A DNA stretch of 64,000 nt. Source: Thioalkalivibrio versutus. GTDB taxonomy: Bacteria > Pseudomonadota > Gammaproteobacteria > Ectothiorhodospirales > Ectothiorhodospiraceae. The DNA is taken from assembly GCF_001999325.1 (NCBI RefSeq), contig NZ_MVAR01000001.1:1-64000 (forward strand), written 5' to 3'. A model generated the notes under the pieces. It did not search any database. It was not told the DNA's origin and saw only the letters and a program-made list of their open reading frames with translations. A program made the translations under genes and the position numbers. This document shows, in pieces, positions 19,014 through 28,926 of this stretch (the first letter of the stretch is position 1; every line of letters starts with the position of its first letter).

Positions 19014-21220
19014 CCTACGCCCTGGAAGCCATGCACAGCCCGGCGCCGATCGATCTGGTCAACGCCCTGAGCGAGGCGGTGCTGTTCGTCACGGCCGATG
19101 GCCACGTGCGCTACGCCAACCCGGCGGCGGAACGCTTGTTCGGCACGACCGCCTGCAGCCTGGACGGACGCGACCTGGCTGCCCTGATCACACCCCGCGA
19201 TCCGGCCTTCGATCTACTCGAACGGCTGCGCGAATCGACGCGCGCGGATGGCTGGATCCCCCGCCGCGACCCTGTTGAACTCCTCTGCGAGGACGGCCAG
19301 TCGCGGCCGGCCCTGCTCGATATCGGAACCTGCCAGCACACGCATGAACACGTGCAGTTCGTGGTGCTGCGCGAGCAGCGGCCGGGGCACCCCGCCGACA
19401 CGCCGGAACAGGCCGAACACCTGCGCGAGGCCATCGACCTGCTGACCCGTCAGGTGCAAGAGCGCATGCGCGCCGAACAGGCCCTGCAGGACAGTCATCG
19501 GCGCCTGGTGGCCGCGCAGCGTGTAGCCCGGATCGGCCACTGGGAGCTCGTACTGGAGACCGCCGAGCTCCAGCTGTCATCCAGTGCCAGCGTCCTGTTC
19601 GGGCATGACAAGCAGCCCCGCTCCATGACCCGCGAGGCACTGGTCGAAGCCACCCATCCGGATGACCGCGCGGCCCTAGGCTTTGCCCTGCTGCGTCTGG
19701 CCAACGGGGAAACCGAACGTTTCTCGATTCGGCACCGCCTGCTACTGCCCAACGGCGAGGAACGCTATATGCTGGCCGAGGGCGAGCGCGCCGAGGATTT
19801 GCCCGCCCGTATCCTCGGCATCCATCAGGACCTGACCGAGCGCGCAAAAACCGAGCAGGCACTGTTCAAGCTCGTAAATTTCGACGCCCTGACGGGCCTG
19901 CCCAACCGCACCGGGCTGCGCAGCCGATTGCGGGCCACCCTGAGCGAGGCCGAGCGTCAGGGGGAGTCGCTGGCGGTACTGCTGCTGGACATCGACCGTT
20001 TCACATCCATCAACAGCACCCTGGGCCATGACGTCGGGGACGCCCTGTTGAACGCGCTGGCCCAGCGCATGCAGAACCTGCTGCGCCCGCGCGACACTCT
20101 GGCCCGCCTGGCCGCTGACGAGTTCGCCGTGATCCTGACCGAGATCGAGAACCTCGCCCATGCGCAGGAACGCGCCCAGACCATTCTGGATCACTGCTCG
20201 GAACCGTTTGCCCTCGGGAAGGGCCTGCATGTCGCCACCAGCAGCGTGGGCATCAGCCTGTTCCCGCAGGATGCACGCGGCAAGGACGACCTACTGCGGC
20301 ACGCCACCAGCGCCCTGCACGAGGCCAAGGGTTCGGGCGGCAACACCTGCCGCTTCTATACCCAGGAGCTGAACACCCAGGCGCGCGAACAGCTGGAGCT
20401 GGAACAGGGACTGCGTGGCGCGCTTCGCCAGCAAGAATTCGAGCTCCATTATCAACCCCAGATCGGACTGAATCGCGGCGACCCCGTTGGTGTCGAGGCC
20501 CTGATCCGCTGGCATCACCCCGAGCGCGGCATGGTATCGCCGGGCGACTTCATCCCGCTGGCCGAGAAGACCGGGCTGATCGTGCCCATCGGCGACTGGG
20601 TCCTGCGCACCGCAACCCGGCAACTGGCGGAATGGGATCGCCTGGGCCTGCCACCGCTGCGCCTGGCCATCAACCTGTCCGCCCGGCAGTTCGCCGACCC
20701 CGAACTGCCCGAGCGCATCCTGGAGACCCTGCAGGCGGCCGGGCTCGCCCCCGAGCGCCTGGAGGTGGAGATCACCGAGAGCGTACTGGTCGAGGATATC
20801 GACGCGGCGGCCGCGATGCTCCAGCGTCTGGTGCACCTGGGCGTCTCGGTGGCGATCGACGACTTCGGCACCGGGCAGTCGTCCCTGCGCTACCTGCGGC
20901 GGCTGCCGCTGACCACGCTCAAGATCGACCGTGAATTCACCTGGGGCATCGGCAACGACCCGGACGACGAGGCGATTACCCGGGCGATCATCGGCCTGGG
21001 CAAGACCTTGAAGCTCCGGGTATTGGCCGAGGGCGTGGAGACTGAACAGCAGCACGCCTTCCTGCGCGACATGGGCTGCGACGAGGTCCAGGGCTTCCTG
21101 CTCGGCCGTCCGATGCCCGCCGCCCAGCTCGAACGCGAATGGAAGGAACACTCGCACACCGGGGTAACCGCATTGGGTGTACACCACAGAGGACGGGGCG
21201 AAAACCGAGGACGGCCTTGA
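19010..21220 (+). CDS. PAS-GGDEF-EAL protein, probably a c-di-GMP phosphodiesterase
   Basis: A 736-residue cytosolic protein with a PAS domain (about 10-120), a coiled coil, a second PAS/PAC region (about 165-280), a GGDEF domain (about 290-450) and an EAL domain (about 465-720). The GGDEF signature is degenerate (AADEF, residues 368-372), so cyclase activity is unlikely, but RPRD (359-362) keeps the RxxD inhibitory-site pattern. The EAL site is complete: E496 in EALIRW, NLSARQF, EITESVL, DDFGTG, LKIDREF and EGVET. It is translationally coupled to the HsbR-like gene, so partner switching and c-di-GMP turnover are probably linked. Confidence 0.92.
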   Translation: MTYALEAMHSPAPIDLVNALSEAVLFVTADGHVRYANPAAERLFGTTACSLDGRDLAALITPRDPAFDLLERLRESTRADGWIPRRDPVELLCEDGQSRPALLDIGTCQHTHEHVQFVVLREQRPGHPADTPEQAEHLREAIDLLTRQVQERMRAEQALQDSHRRLVAAQRVARIGHWELVLETAELQLSSSASVLFGHDKQPRSMTREALVEATHPDDRAALGFALLRLANGETERFSIRHRLLLPNGEERYMLAEGERAEDLPARILGIHQDLTERAKTEQALFKLVNFDALTGLPNRTGLRSRLRATLSEAERQGESLAVLLLDIDRFTSINSTLGHDVGDALLNALAQRMQNLLRPRDTLARLAADEFAVILTEIENLAHAQERAQTILDHCSEPFALGKGLHVATSSVGISLFPQDARGKDDLLRHATSALHEAKGSGGNTCRFYTQELNTQAREQLELEQGLRGALRQQEFELHYQPQIGLNRGDPVGVEALIRWHHPERGMVSPGDFIPLAEKTGLIVPIGDWVLRTATRQLAEWDRLGLPPLRLAINLSARQFADPELPERILETLQAAGLAPERLEVEITESVLVEDIDAAAAMLQRLVHLGVSVAIDDFGTGQSSLRYLRRLPLTTLKIDREFTWGIGNDPDDEAITRAIIGLGKTLKLRVLAEGVETEQQHAFLRDMGCDEVQGFLLGRPMPAAQLEREWKEHSHTGVTALGVHHRGRGENRGRP

Positions 21221-21422
21221 AGCGAGCAGGATGCTGATGAGCGCAGCGAATCGCATCGATCCCACGGGGCAACCCGCCCCCGATGCGTTTCACATAGCTC
21301 AACGCATCCGACCGCTGCACGCCGCGAATCCGCCTGAAGGCCTTGTGGTGTCCTCTGTGCCTTCTATGGTGAGAACGCTTTTCACCTGACCCTTCTGCGT
21401 GTCTTCGTGGGCTTCGTGGTAG
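21183..21422. repeat. Mosaic intergenic repeat with REP-like core, copy 1
   Basis: The element fills most of the gap between the EAL gene and the SDR gene. Its right end reads GCTTCGTGGT and its left end is a decayed ACCACAGA, matching the ends of the other two copies. The core 21233-21262 is identical at 29 of 30 bases to 30455-30484, and CGCATCG with CGATGCG (21252-21287) can pair as a stem. It carries no credible gene. Confidence 0.7.
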
Positions 21423-21458
21423 ACAATCCCTCCATCGGCAAAACCAAGGAGAAAGAGC

Positions 21459-22178
21459 ATGCAGGACGGCAGTTTCGGTTCGGCACTCGTCACCGGTAAC
21501 TCCAGCGGTCTGGGCCTGGGCCTCACCCGGGCACTGCTGGAACGCGGCGCGAAGGTCTACGGCATGAGCCGGCGCGGCTGCCCCGAGGCCGGGGTGAGCG
21601 GCGACGAAAAAGTGGATCTGGGCGATTTCAACGCCACCGGGGCCGCAATGGAGCGGCTGCTGGGCGGCGTGGACCGCGTTGATCTGGTGGTGCTAAACGC
21701 CGGGCTACTGGGCCACATGCAGCGCATGCAGGACGCGCCGATGGACGAGTTGCGTCTGCTGATGGACGTGAACACCTTCGCCAACAAGGTCATCCTCGAC
21801 GCGCTGCTGAAGCAGCGCGTGGCCGTCGGCCAGATCATCGCGATCTCCTCCGGCGCGTCGGTCTCCGGGCATGCCGGCTGGAGCGGCTATTCGCTATCCA
21901 AGGCCGCGCTGAACATGATGATGCAGCTCTACGCGCACGAATTCCCCGAAGAGACCGCCATCAACGCCTTCGCCCCGGGCCTGGTCGACACCGCGATGCA
22001 GGACTACCTGTGCGACGAGGCCGACCGCGAGAGCTTCCCGGTGCTCCAGCGCCTGAAGGCGGCGCGCGGCACCCCGGACATGCCCGACCCGGAAAACGCC
22101 GCGCGCGCCATCCTGGATGCCCTGCCGCGCCTGCGCCACACGACCCGCGGCAGCTTCGTCGACATCCGCCAACTCTGA
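21459..22178 (+). CDS. SDR-family oxidoreductase
   Basis: A 239-residue short-chain dehydrogenase/reductase. The nucleotide-binding motif is TGNSSGLGLG near the N terminus, NAG (VVLNAG) follows, and the catalytic Ser and YxxxK are present (ISSGAS, GYSLSKAALNMM). The Rossmann fold fills the whole length, so it is a classical single-domain SDR using NAD(P)H; the substrate cannot be inferred. AAGGAGAAAGAGC supplies a good ribosome site. It is isolated between a repeat and the cold-shock gene, and a link to polysaccharide or lipid synthesis would be a guess. Confidence 0.85.
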   Translation: MQDGSFGSALVTGNSSGLGLGLTRALLERGAKVYGMSRRGCPEAGVSGDEKVDLGDFNATGAAMERLLGGVDRVDLVVLNAGLLGHMQRMQDAPMDELRLLMDVNTFANKVILDALLKQRVAVGQIIAISSGASVSGHAGWSGYSLSKAALNMMMQLYAHEFPEETAINAFAPGLVDTAMQDYLCDEADRESFPVLQRLKAARGTPDMPDPENAARAILDALPRLRHTTRGSFVDIRQL

Positions 22179-22481
22179 CGCCCGTTTCGGTTTCGCACGC
22201 AGAAAATTGCGGTGGAAACGCTCTTGACGCTGCCCTTCTTCGCGGCTTCGGGCGGTTGGGGCGCGGACCGCGACCCAACCCGGAAAATCGGCTTCGCAGC
22301 GCCAAAAAAGGTTCATGAAGGTGCGTTGGATTTTGCCTGGGATGGCGCGTATAGTCGGGAGCGTGATTCGTGGTTGAGCGACAACACTAGGAAGTTTCTA
22401 GTTTCTGAACCAGTGCTCCCGTTGATCTGTTGGCAGCATGCCGCGAACACATTTGTTAGTTACATGAAGAGGTTACAAGTT
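22179..22481 (+). other. Intergenic region with cold-shock gene promoter and leader
   Basis: No protein gene is supported in these 303 bases. The downstream half is AT-richer than the surroundings and contains a candidate promoter at 22326-22355 and a leader of about 120 bases to the GTG start, a layout reminiscent of cspA-type mRNAs with long 5' untranslated regions. Confidence 0.5.
22326..22355 (+). promoter_or_regulatory. Candidate sigma-70 promoter of the cold-shock gene
   Basis: TTGGAT (22326-22331) and TATAGT (22350-22355) are separated by 18 bases. The -10 box has five of six consensus bases, the -35 is weaker. Transcription would start near 22362, giving a long leader before the GTG start at 22482. 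Confidence 0.45.
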
Positions 22482-22685
22482 GTGAATACTGGTGTTGTGA
22501 AGTGGTTCAACGAGAGCAAGGGTTTTGGTTTCATTACCCCCGATGATGGCGGCAAGGACGTGTTCGTCCATTTTTCCGCGATCAGCGGTTCGGGTTTCAA
22601 GACCCTGGCCGAAGGCCAGAAGGTCTCCTTTGAAATCCAGGAAACCGCCAAGGGCCTGGCCGCCGGCGAAGTGACCGCCATCTAA
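22482..22685 (+). CDS. Cold-shock protein (CspA family)
   Basis: A 67-residue single cold-shock domain, the usual length. RNA-binding motifs are KGFGFI (RNP1) and VFVHF (RNP2), in a chain that reads [20 protein letters not shown] onward. It is an RNA/ssDNA chaperone of the cytosol. GTG at 22482 is preferred over the in-frame ATG at 22464 because AGAGG lies about 9 bases before the GTG and the product then matches the family start. It is a single-gene unit with a strong terminator after it; whether it is cold-induced cannot be read directly. Confidence 0.93.
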   Translation: MNTGVVKWFNESKGFGFITPDDGGKDVFVHFSAISGSGFKTLAEGQKVSFEIQETAKGLAAGEVTAI

Positions 22686-22728
22686 GGCGCCGCTCCCAAG
22701 GCTGACGGCTCCTTCGTTGGACCGTCCG

Positions 22729-22755
22729 AAAAGGCCGCCTCCGGGCGGCCTTTTT
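22729..22755 (+). terminator. Rho-independent terminator of the cold-shock gene
   Basis: GGCCGCC (22733-22739) pairs with GGCGGCC (22744-22750) across a short loop. Flanking A residues pair with the following run of five T residues. It sits 44 bases after the cold-shock stop codon. Confidence 0.85.
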
Positions 22756-22766
22756 CGTGTCCGGCG

Positions 22767-22882
22767 TTCTGCATTCACCACGAAGCACACGAACAGACGG
22801 ATTCGCAGTGCTCATCCGCAGTGCAATCGCCCTTGACCCGGACCTCCTGCATGTCTTCGTACGCTTCGTGGTGAATGCAGAA
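22767..22882. repeat. Intergenic repeat with perfect 20-bp inverted ends, copy 2
   Basis: The ends at 22767-22786 and 22863-22882 are exact reverse complements containing TTCACCACGAAGC and GCTTCGTGGTGAA. The 76-bp interior shows no gene. It is the shortest of three related elements and the one with the best-preserved ends. It lies between the cold-shock terminator and murJ. Confidence 0.8.
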
Positions 22883-22942
22883 GTTCATCGAGAATGATTC
22901 AAGTACACTGCGGGGCTTTCCCGAAGGCTGCTCCCGCACGCG

Positions 22943-24514
22943 ATGAACCGCCTGTTTCGCTCCACCGCCGTCGTCAGTGGCATGACCATGATCTCCCGGA
23001 TCATGGGCTATCTGCGCGACATGGTGCTGGCGGTCACCTTCGGCGCCGGGCCGGCCACCGACGCCTTTTTCGTCGCCTTCCGCATCCCGAATTTTCTGCG
23101 CCGACTGTTCGCCGAAGGCGCCTTCAACCAGGCCTTCGTTCCGGTGTTCGCGGAGTTCCGCGAGAAGCGCGGGCGCGAGGCCCTGCGTGATTTGCTGGAT
23201 CACACCGCCGGCACCCTGATGACGGTGGTCACCGTCGTGACCCTGATCGGGATCCTGGCGGCGCCGGCACTGATCTGGGTGTTCGCCCCGGGGCTGGGCA
23301 CCCAGGAGGCCGGGCGCCAGGACCTCGCCGCAGCCATGCTGCGGATCACCTTCCCTTATCTGCTGTTCATCTCGCTGACCGCAATGGCGGCCGGCATTCT
23401 CAACAGCATCGGGCGCTTTGCGGTGCCGGCCTTCACCCCGGTCTTCCTGAACCTGTCGATGATCGTCGCCGCGCTGTGGCTGGCGCCGATGTTCGACGAG
23501 CCGGTGGTGGCCCTGGCCTGGGGGGTGTTTATCGCCGGGGCCCTGCAACTGGCCTTCCAGATCCCCTTTCTGTGGCGCGCGGGGCTACTGCCGCGCCCGC
23601 GCTTTGGACGCGCCCACGAGGGGGTGCGCCGGATCGTGAAGCTGATGCTGCCGGCGATCCTCGGGACCTCGGTGGTACAGATCAACCTGCTGGTGGACAC
23701 CCTGATCGCGTCGTTCCTGGTGGCCGGATCGATCTCCTGGCTGTACTTCGGCGACCGCTTCGTGGAGCTGCCGCTGGCCCTGTTCGGGATCGCGATCGGC
23801 ACGGTGATCCTTCCGCGCCTGGCGCGGCAGTACAACCTGGCCGACCCGGCCGCCTTCGGTCGCACCCTGGACTGGGCCCTGCGCCTGGCGATGCTGGTCG
23901 CCCTGCCGTCGATGGTCGGTCTGGTCGTGCTCGCAGTGCCGATCCTGGCCACGCTGATCCAGTATCAGGCCTTCACCCAGTTCGATACCTACATGACCGC
24001 GATGGCCCTGGCGGCCTATGCCCTGGGCCTGCCCGGCTTCATCCTGATCAAGGTGCTGGCGCCTGGCTTCTTCGCTCGCCAGGACACCAAGACCCCGGTG
24101 AAGATTGCGATCATCGCCATGCTCTGGAACATGGTGCTGAACGGCGCCTTTGTGCTGCCGTGGTATCTCTCCGGCACGCCCGGAGCGCACGCCGGACTGG
24201 CGCTGGCCACCTCGGCCTCGGCCTATATCAACGCCGGGTTGCTCTACCGCGGGCTGATCCGCGAGGGCATCTACCAGCCAGGACCGGGTTTGCGCTCGTT
24301 ACGCCTGGGGCTGCCCCTGGGGCTCGCCGCGATGATCGGGGTGCTGATCTGGCTCTCGCCGGAGTTTGGCCAGTGGACCGAGTGGCCCGTCGACACCCGC
24401 CTGCTGGCGCTCACCGGCCTGATCCTGGCCGGCACCGCCACACTCGCCGCCACGTTGTGGCTGACCGGCGTGCGCCCGCACCACTTGCTGCTGCGCGAAG
24501 GCACCGATCAATGA
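22943..24514 (+). CDS. murJ: Lipid II flippase MurJ (MviN)
   Basis: A 523-residue polytopic inner-membrane protein of the MOP superfamily with about 14 hydrophobic segments, the length expected for MurJ. The N terminus (SGMTMISRIMGYLRDMVLA) and the segment GAGPATDAFFVAFRIPNFLRRLFAEGAF match the family, including the arginines and acidic residues lining the central cavity. It flips lipid II for peptidoglycan synthesis. It opens the murJ-ribF-ileS-lspA-fkpB-ispH run, a gammaproteobacterial arrangement. The ribF start is 54 bases after its stop. Confidence 0.95.
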   Translation: MNRLFRSTAVVSGMTMISRIMGYLRDMVLAVTFGAGPATDAFFVAFRIPNFLRRLFAEGAFNQAFVPVFAEFREKRGREALRDLLDHTAGTLMTVVTVVTLIGILAAPALIWVFAPGLGTQEAGRQDLAAAMLRITFPYLLFISLTAMAAGILNSIGRFAVPAFTPVFLNLSMIVAALWLAPMFDEPVVALAWGVFIAGALQLAFQIPFLWRAGLLPRPRFGRAHEGVRRIVKLMLPAILGTSVVQINLLVDTLIASFLVAGSISWLYFGDRFVELPLALFGIAIGTVILPRLARQYNLADPAAFGRTLDWALRLAMLVALPSMVGLVVLAVPILATLIQYQAFTQFDTYMTAMALAAYALGLPGFILIKVLAPGFFARQDTKTPVKIAIIAMLWNMVLNGAFVLPWYLSGTPGAHAGLALATSASAYINAGLLYRGLIREGIYQPGPGLRSLRLGLPLGLAAMIGVLIWLSPEFGQWTEWPVDTRLLALTGLILAGTATLAATLWLTGVRPHHLLLREGTDQ

Positions 24515-24568
24515 TGCCGGGGAAGGCCCCGGCGGGTTATACTTTCGGTTTTGCGCGGGATCGGGGCG

Positions 24569-25531
24569 ATGCGGCTGATTCGCGGCCTGGGGCCGGCCGA
24601 CAGCAAGGCGTTCGAGGCAGCCGGCATGCATGGCGCGGTGGTGACCATTGGCAACTTTGATGGTCTGCATCGTGGTCATCAGGCTGTTCTGGGACGGCTA
24701 CTCGAGGCGGCGCAGGATCGCCAGGCGCCGGCGCTCCTGATGACCTTCGAGCCGTTGCCACGCGAGTACTTCGCCGCACGCTCCCAGGCCCCCGCGCCAC
24801 CCGGCCGCCTGCAGCGGCTGCGCGATCGCCTGGTGACGCTGGGCGACAGCGCCCTCGGCGCAGCCTGGGTCCTGCGTTTCGACGCGCAGCTGGCGGGGCT
24901 TTCGGCCACGGCCTTCATGGAGGAGGTCCTGCATCGCCGTCTGGGCGCCCGCCATGTGCTGGTGGGCGACGACTTCCGTTTCGGACGCGGACGCGAGGGC
25001 GATCAGTCGGCCCTGCAGACGGCCGGCAAACGTCTTGGCTTCACCGTCGAATCCACCCCGACGGTGCGTGACGCCGAGGGGCGCATCAGCAGCACGCGGG
25101 TGCGTGCCGCCGCCGTCGCCGGCGACTTCGCCCGCGTGGCGGAGCTCCTGGGGCGGCCCTACCGGCTGCACGGCCGGGTTGCACACGGCGACAAGCGCGG
25201 GCGCACCATCGGCTTTCCCACCGCGAACCTGCGCCTGGGGCCATGGCCGCTGGCACTGCGCGGGGTGTACTCCGGCTGGCTGCGCCGGGCCTCCGGCGAG
25301 GCCCTGCCCGCCGTCGCCAACATCGGCTGGCGTCCGACGGTGGGTGGCACCGAACAGCGTCTGGAGGCCCACGTACTCGAGGGCCAGCCCGACCTGTACG
25401 GCGAGGCCGTCTGTTTTGAACCCGTCGCGCAGGTGCGCGGCGAACAACGCTTCGAGGGACTGGAGGCGCTGCGCGCGCAGATCGCGCGTGACGTCGAAAC
25501 CGCCCGCACGCAACTCTCCGCACACGACTGA
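24569..25531 (+). CDS. ribF: Bifunctional riboflavin kinase/FAD synthetase RibF
   Basis: A 320-residue enzyme making FMN and then FAD from riboflavin. The N-terminal FAD synthetase domain has TIGNFDGLHRGHQAVL (nucleotidyltransferase HxGH-type motif) and VGDDFRFGRGREGD; the C-terminal flavokinase domain begins near residue 185 with GRVAHGDKRGRTIGFPTANL. The ATG at 24569 gives MRLIRGL, the usual family start; an in-frame TTG at 24551 is less likely. It precedes ileS by 33 bases, as in many gammaproteobacteria. Confidence 0.96.
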   Translation: MRLIRGLGPADSKAFEAAGMHGAVVTIGNFDGLHRGHQAVLGRLLEAAQDRQAPALLMTFEPLPREYFAARSQAPAPPGRLQRLRDRLVTLGDSALGAAWVLRFDAQLAGLSATAFMEEVLHRRLGARHVLVGDDFRFGRGREGDQSALQTAGKRLGFTVESTPTVRDAEGRISSTRVRAAAVAGDFARVAELLGRPYRLHGRVAHGDKRGRTIGFPTANLRLGPWPLALRGVYSGWLRRASGEALPAVANIGWRPTVGGTEQRLEAHVLEGQPDLYGEAVCFEPVAQVRGEQRFEGLEALRAQIARDVETARTQLSAHD

Positions 25532-25564
25532 AACCGGCCCGCAGGGCCGATCCGGAACTCGCTA

Positions 25565-28411
25565 ATGGCACGCAAACCGGCACCGCCGAACCCCTACAAG
25601 GACACCCTCAACCTGCCCGAGACGGCCTTCCCCATGCGCGCCGGCCTGGCGACGCGGGAGCCGGAGTGGCTGGAGGCCTGGAAAGCCGAGGACCGCTACC
25701 AGCGCCTGCGCGAATACTGCGCCGGGCGGCCGCGCTTCGTGCTGGCCGACGGCCCTCCGTATGCGAACGGCTCGATCCACGTCGGCCACGCGGTCAACAA
25801 GATCCTCAAGGACGTGATCGTGAAGAGCCGCACGCTGGCCGGCTTCGACGCCCCCTACGTGCCGGGCTGGGACTGCCACGGCCTGCCGATCGAGCTGAAG
25901 GTGGAACAGAAGCTGGGCAAGGCCGGGCGCGACGTGGACGCCGCGACCTTCCGCAAGGCCTGTCGCGAATACGCCCAGGAGCAGGTGGACGGCCAGAGCG
26001 CGGACTTCCAGCGTCTGGGCGTATTGGGAGACTGGGACAACCCCTACCTGACCATGAACTACCAGGTGGAGGCGGACACCGTCCGCGCGCTGGGCACCAT
26101 CTTCAAGCGCGGCCACGTGCAGATGGGCGAGAAGCCGGTCCACTGGTGTGTGGACTGCGGCTCGGCCCTGGCCGAGGCCGAGGTCGAGTACGAGGACAAG
26201 TTCTCGCAGGCGATCGACGTACGCTTTCGCGTGGTCGACGACATCGACTTCCTGCGCCGCTTCGACGGCATCGACGGCTCGCGCGGCCCGATCAGCGTGG
26301 TGATCTGGACCACCACCCCCTGGACCCTGCCGGCCAACCAGGCGGTCGCCCTGCACCCGGAACTGGACTACGCCCTGGTGGAGCTGGAACACGAGCGCAT
26401 CCTGCTGGCGGAGGACCTGGTCGAGGACTGCCTGGCGCGCTACTCCCTGGGCGAAGGCCACATCGTGGCACGCACCAAGGGTCAGGCACTGGAAGGCCTG
26501 ATGCTGCGCCACCCGTTCCTGGAGCGCGACGTGCCGTTGATCCTCGGCGATCACGTGACCACCGAGACCGGTACCGGTGCGGTCCACACCGCCCCCGGCC
26601 ACGGCCAGGAGGACTACGCGGTCGGGCTGCAGTACAGCCTGCCGGTGGAAAACCCGGTGGGCCCGGATGGCCGCTTCCTGCCCGACACCCCGCACTTCGC
26701 CGGCGAGAACGTGCACCAGGCCAACGGCCACGTGATCGACGTGCTGAAGGAGCACGCCGCGCTGATCGTGGCGGTAAAGTTCGAGCACAGCTATCCGCAT
26801 TGCTGGCGCCACAAGACCCCGATCATCTTCCGCGCGACGCCGCAATGGTTCATCAGCATGGACCGCGCCGAGCTGCGCGCCGATGCCCTGAAGGCCATCG
26901 CCGACACGGAGTGGATGCCGAGCTGGGGCCAAGCCCGGATCCACGGGATGGTGGTCAACCGCCCGGACTGGTGCATCTCGCGCCAGCGCAACTGGGGCGT
27001 GCCGATCCCGTTCTTCGTGCACAAGGAAACCAACCGCCTGCATCCGCATACCGCGGAGCTGATCGAGACCATCGCACAGCGCATCGAGCGCGACGGTATC
27101 GAGGCCTGGTTCCAGCTGGATCCGCAGGAATTGCTGGGCGAGAAGGCCGACGACTACGTGAAGCTCAACGACACGCTGGACGTCTGGTTCGACTCCGGCG
27201 TGCTGCACTCCACGGTCGTGGAGAAACGCCCGGAACTGGGCGAGCTGCCGGTGGACCTGTTCCTGGAGGGCTCGGACCAGCACCGCGGCTGGTTCCAGTC
27301 CAGCCTGCTGACCAGCGTGGCCATGCGTGGCGAGGCGCCCTACAAGGCGGTGCTGACCCACGGCTTCACGGTGGACGAGAAGGGCGAGAAGATGTCCAAG
27401 TCGCGCGGCAACGTGGTCGCGCCACAAGAGGTGGTCTCCACCCTGGGGGCGGACATCCTGCGCCTGTGGGTCGCGGCGACCGACTTCTCCGGCGAGATGG
27501 CGATCTCCAAGGACATCCTCGACCGCACCGCCGATGCCTATCGCCGCATCCGCAACACTACGCGCTTCCTGCTGGGCAACCTGAACGGCTTCGAGCCGGC
27601 CGAACACGCCCTGCCGCTGGAGGATCTACTGCCACTGGATCGCTGGATCGTCGCCCGCGCACTGCAGGTACAGGGCCAGGTCACGCAGGCCTACGACGGC
27701 TACCAGTTCCACCAGATCTACCAGCGGGTACACAACTTCTGCTCGGTGGAGCTGGGCAGTTTCTACCTGGACGTGATCAAGGATCGTCAGTACACCACCC
27801 AGGCAGACTCGCACGCCCGCCGCTCGGCACAGACCGCGCTGTATCACGTAGCCGAGGCCCTGACCCGCTGGGTGGCCCCGATCCTGACCTTCACCGCCGA
27901 GGAGATCTGGGAACTGCTGCCCGGCGAGCGTCCGGACAGCGTGCTGTTCGCCACCTGGTACGAGGGGCTGGCGCCCCTGCCGGAAGACGCCACGTTCTCC
28001 GATGGCGACTGGGACCGCATCCTGGAGGTGCGCACCCATGTCGCCCGCGCCCTGGAACTGGCGCGCAACGAGCAGGGCATCGGCGCCTCGCTGAATGCCG
28101 AGATCGACCTGCACCTGCCGGCCGACTCGAGTGCCCGCAGCCTGCTGGAACGCCTCGGAGACGAATTGCGCTTCGTGCTGATCACCTCCGAGACACGCCT
28201 CGCCGAAGGCGCCGCACCGGAAGCTGCGCATGCCGCGGAACTCGGCGACGGGACGCCGCTGGGCGTGGCGGTGCACAAGAGCGAACAGCCCAAGTGCGCC
28301 CGCTGCTGGCACCGCCGCCCGGACGTCGGTCAACACACCCAGCATCCGGAACTGTGCGGGCGCTGCGTCAGTAACGTGGACGGCCCGGGCGAGACCCGGC
28401 GTTTCGCTTGA
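25565..28411 (+). CDS. ileS: Isoleucyl-tRNA synthetase
   Basis: A 948-residue class I synthetase of the usual bacterial type. The HIGH motif is HVGH in [15 protein letters not shown], the KMSKS loop is present in [13 protein letters not shown], the editing domain includes [14 protein letters not shown], and the C terminus holds a zinc finger CARCW...CGRCV. It charges tRNA(Ile) and edits valine. The stop codon overlaps the lspA start by one base. Large open frames on the other strand and in frame +1 across this gene are composition artefacts. Confidence 0.98.
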   Translation: MARKPAPPNPYKDTLNLPETAFPMRAGLATREPEWLEAWKAEDRYQRLREYCAGRPRFVLADGPPYANGSIHVGHAVNKILKDVIVKSRTLAGFDAPYVPGWDCHGLPIELKVEQKLGKAGRDVDAATFRKACREYAQEQVDGQSADFQRLGVLGDWDNPYLTMNYQVEADTVRALGTIFKRGHVQMGEKPVHWCVDCGSALAEAEVEYEDKFSQAIDVRFRVVDDIDFLRRFDGIDGSRGPISVVIWTTTPWTLPANQAVALHPELDYALVELEHERILLAEDLVEDCLARYSLGEGHIVARTKGQALEGLMLRHPFLERDVPLILGDHVTTETGTGAVHTAPGHGQEDYAVGLQYSLPVENPVGPDGRFLPDTPHFAGENVHQANGHVIDVLKEHAALIVAVKFEHSYPHCWRHKTPIIFRATPQWFISMDRAELRADALKAIADTEWMPSWGQARIHGMVVNRPDWCISRQRNWGVPIPFFVHKETNRLHPHTAELIETIAQRIERDGIEAWFQLDPQELLGEKADDYVKLNDTLDVWFDSGVLHSTVVEKRPELGELPVDLFLEGSDQHRGWFQSSLLTSVAMRGEAPYKAVLTHGFTVDEKGEKMSKSRGNVVAPQEVVSTLGADILRLWVAATDFSGEMAISKDILDRTADAYRRIRNTTRFLLGNLNGFEPAEHALPLEDLLPLDRWIVARALQVQGQVTQAYDGYQFHQIYQRVHNFCSVELGSFYLDVIKDRQYTTQADSHARRSAQTALYHVAEALTRWVAPILTFTAEEIWELLPGERPDSVLFATWYEGLAPLPEDATFSDGDWDRILEVRTHVARALELARNEQGIGASLNAEIDLHLPADSSARSLLERLGDELRFVLITSETRLAEGAAPEAAHAAELGDGTPLGVAVHKSEQPKCARCWHRRPDVGQHTQHPELCGRCVSNVDGPGETRRFA

Positions 28412-28914
28412 TGGGCTTGCGGGGGTCCGGCCTCGGCCCGGGGCTGCTGATCGCGGTGGCCATCGTGCTGGCCGACCAGGTCACCAAGGTCTGGGCGGAG
28501 CATGCGCTGACGCTGTTCGCGCCGGTCGAGGTCACGAGCTTCTTCAACCTGTCGCTGGTGTACAACCCGGGTGCGGCCTTCAGCTTTCTGGCCGGGGCCG
28601 GGGACTGGGGCCGCTGGCTGCTGACCGGCATTGCCGTGGCGATCGGGCTTCTGATCCTCGTCTGGCTGGCCCGCCTGCCGCGCCAGGCCTGGTGGTCGGT
28701 GACCGCCCTGGGCCTGGTGCTGGGCGGCGCCATCGGCAACCTGATCGACCGCGTGCGCTACGGCGCGGTGGTGGATTTTCTGGACTTTCACTGGGCGGGC
28801 TATCACTGGCCGGCCTTCAACGTGGCGGACATGGCCATTGTTGTAGGGGCGATCACGCTGATCGTCGCGACCTTCATCGAGGGCGATCGCAGCCACTCGG
28901 GCAACACAGACTAG
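28411..28914 (+). CDS. lspA: Prolipoprotein signal peptidase LspA
   Basis: A 167-residue inner-membrane aspartyl protease that removes signal peptides from diacylated prolipoproteins. Four hydrophobic helices are visible. The catalytic Asp residues lie in GNLIDRVRYGAVVDF and FNVADMAI, and the VYNPGAAFSFL motif is present. ATG at 28411 overlaps the ileS stop (TGATG); a TTG one codon earlier is possible. fkpB follows after 12 bases. Confidence 0.96.
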   Translation: MGLRGSGLGPGLLIAVAIVLADQVTKVWAEHALTLFAPVEVTSFFNLSLVYNPGAAFSFLAGAGDWGRWLLTGIAVAIGLLILVWLARLPRQAWWSVTALGLVLGGAIGNLIDRVRYGAVVDFLDFHWAGYHWPAFNVADMAIVVGAITLIVATFIEGDRSHSGNTD

Positions 28915-28926
28915 TCGGGAGCACAC

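Noticed and set aside
25562-27607. A 681-codon open frame antisense to ileS
   Set aside because: It mirrors the high-GC third-position bias of ileS, has no family motif, and ileS is complete with HIGH, KMSKS and zinc-finger motifs.
22855-28411. Novelty in the murJ-ribF-ileS-lspA-fkpB-ispH run
   Set aside because: Gene order and lengths are ordinary for gammaproteobacteria; nothing unusual beyond the repeat upstream of murJ.
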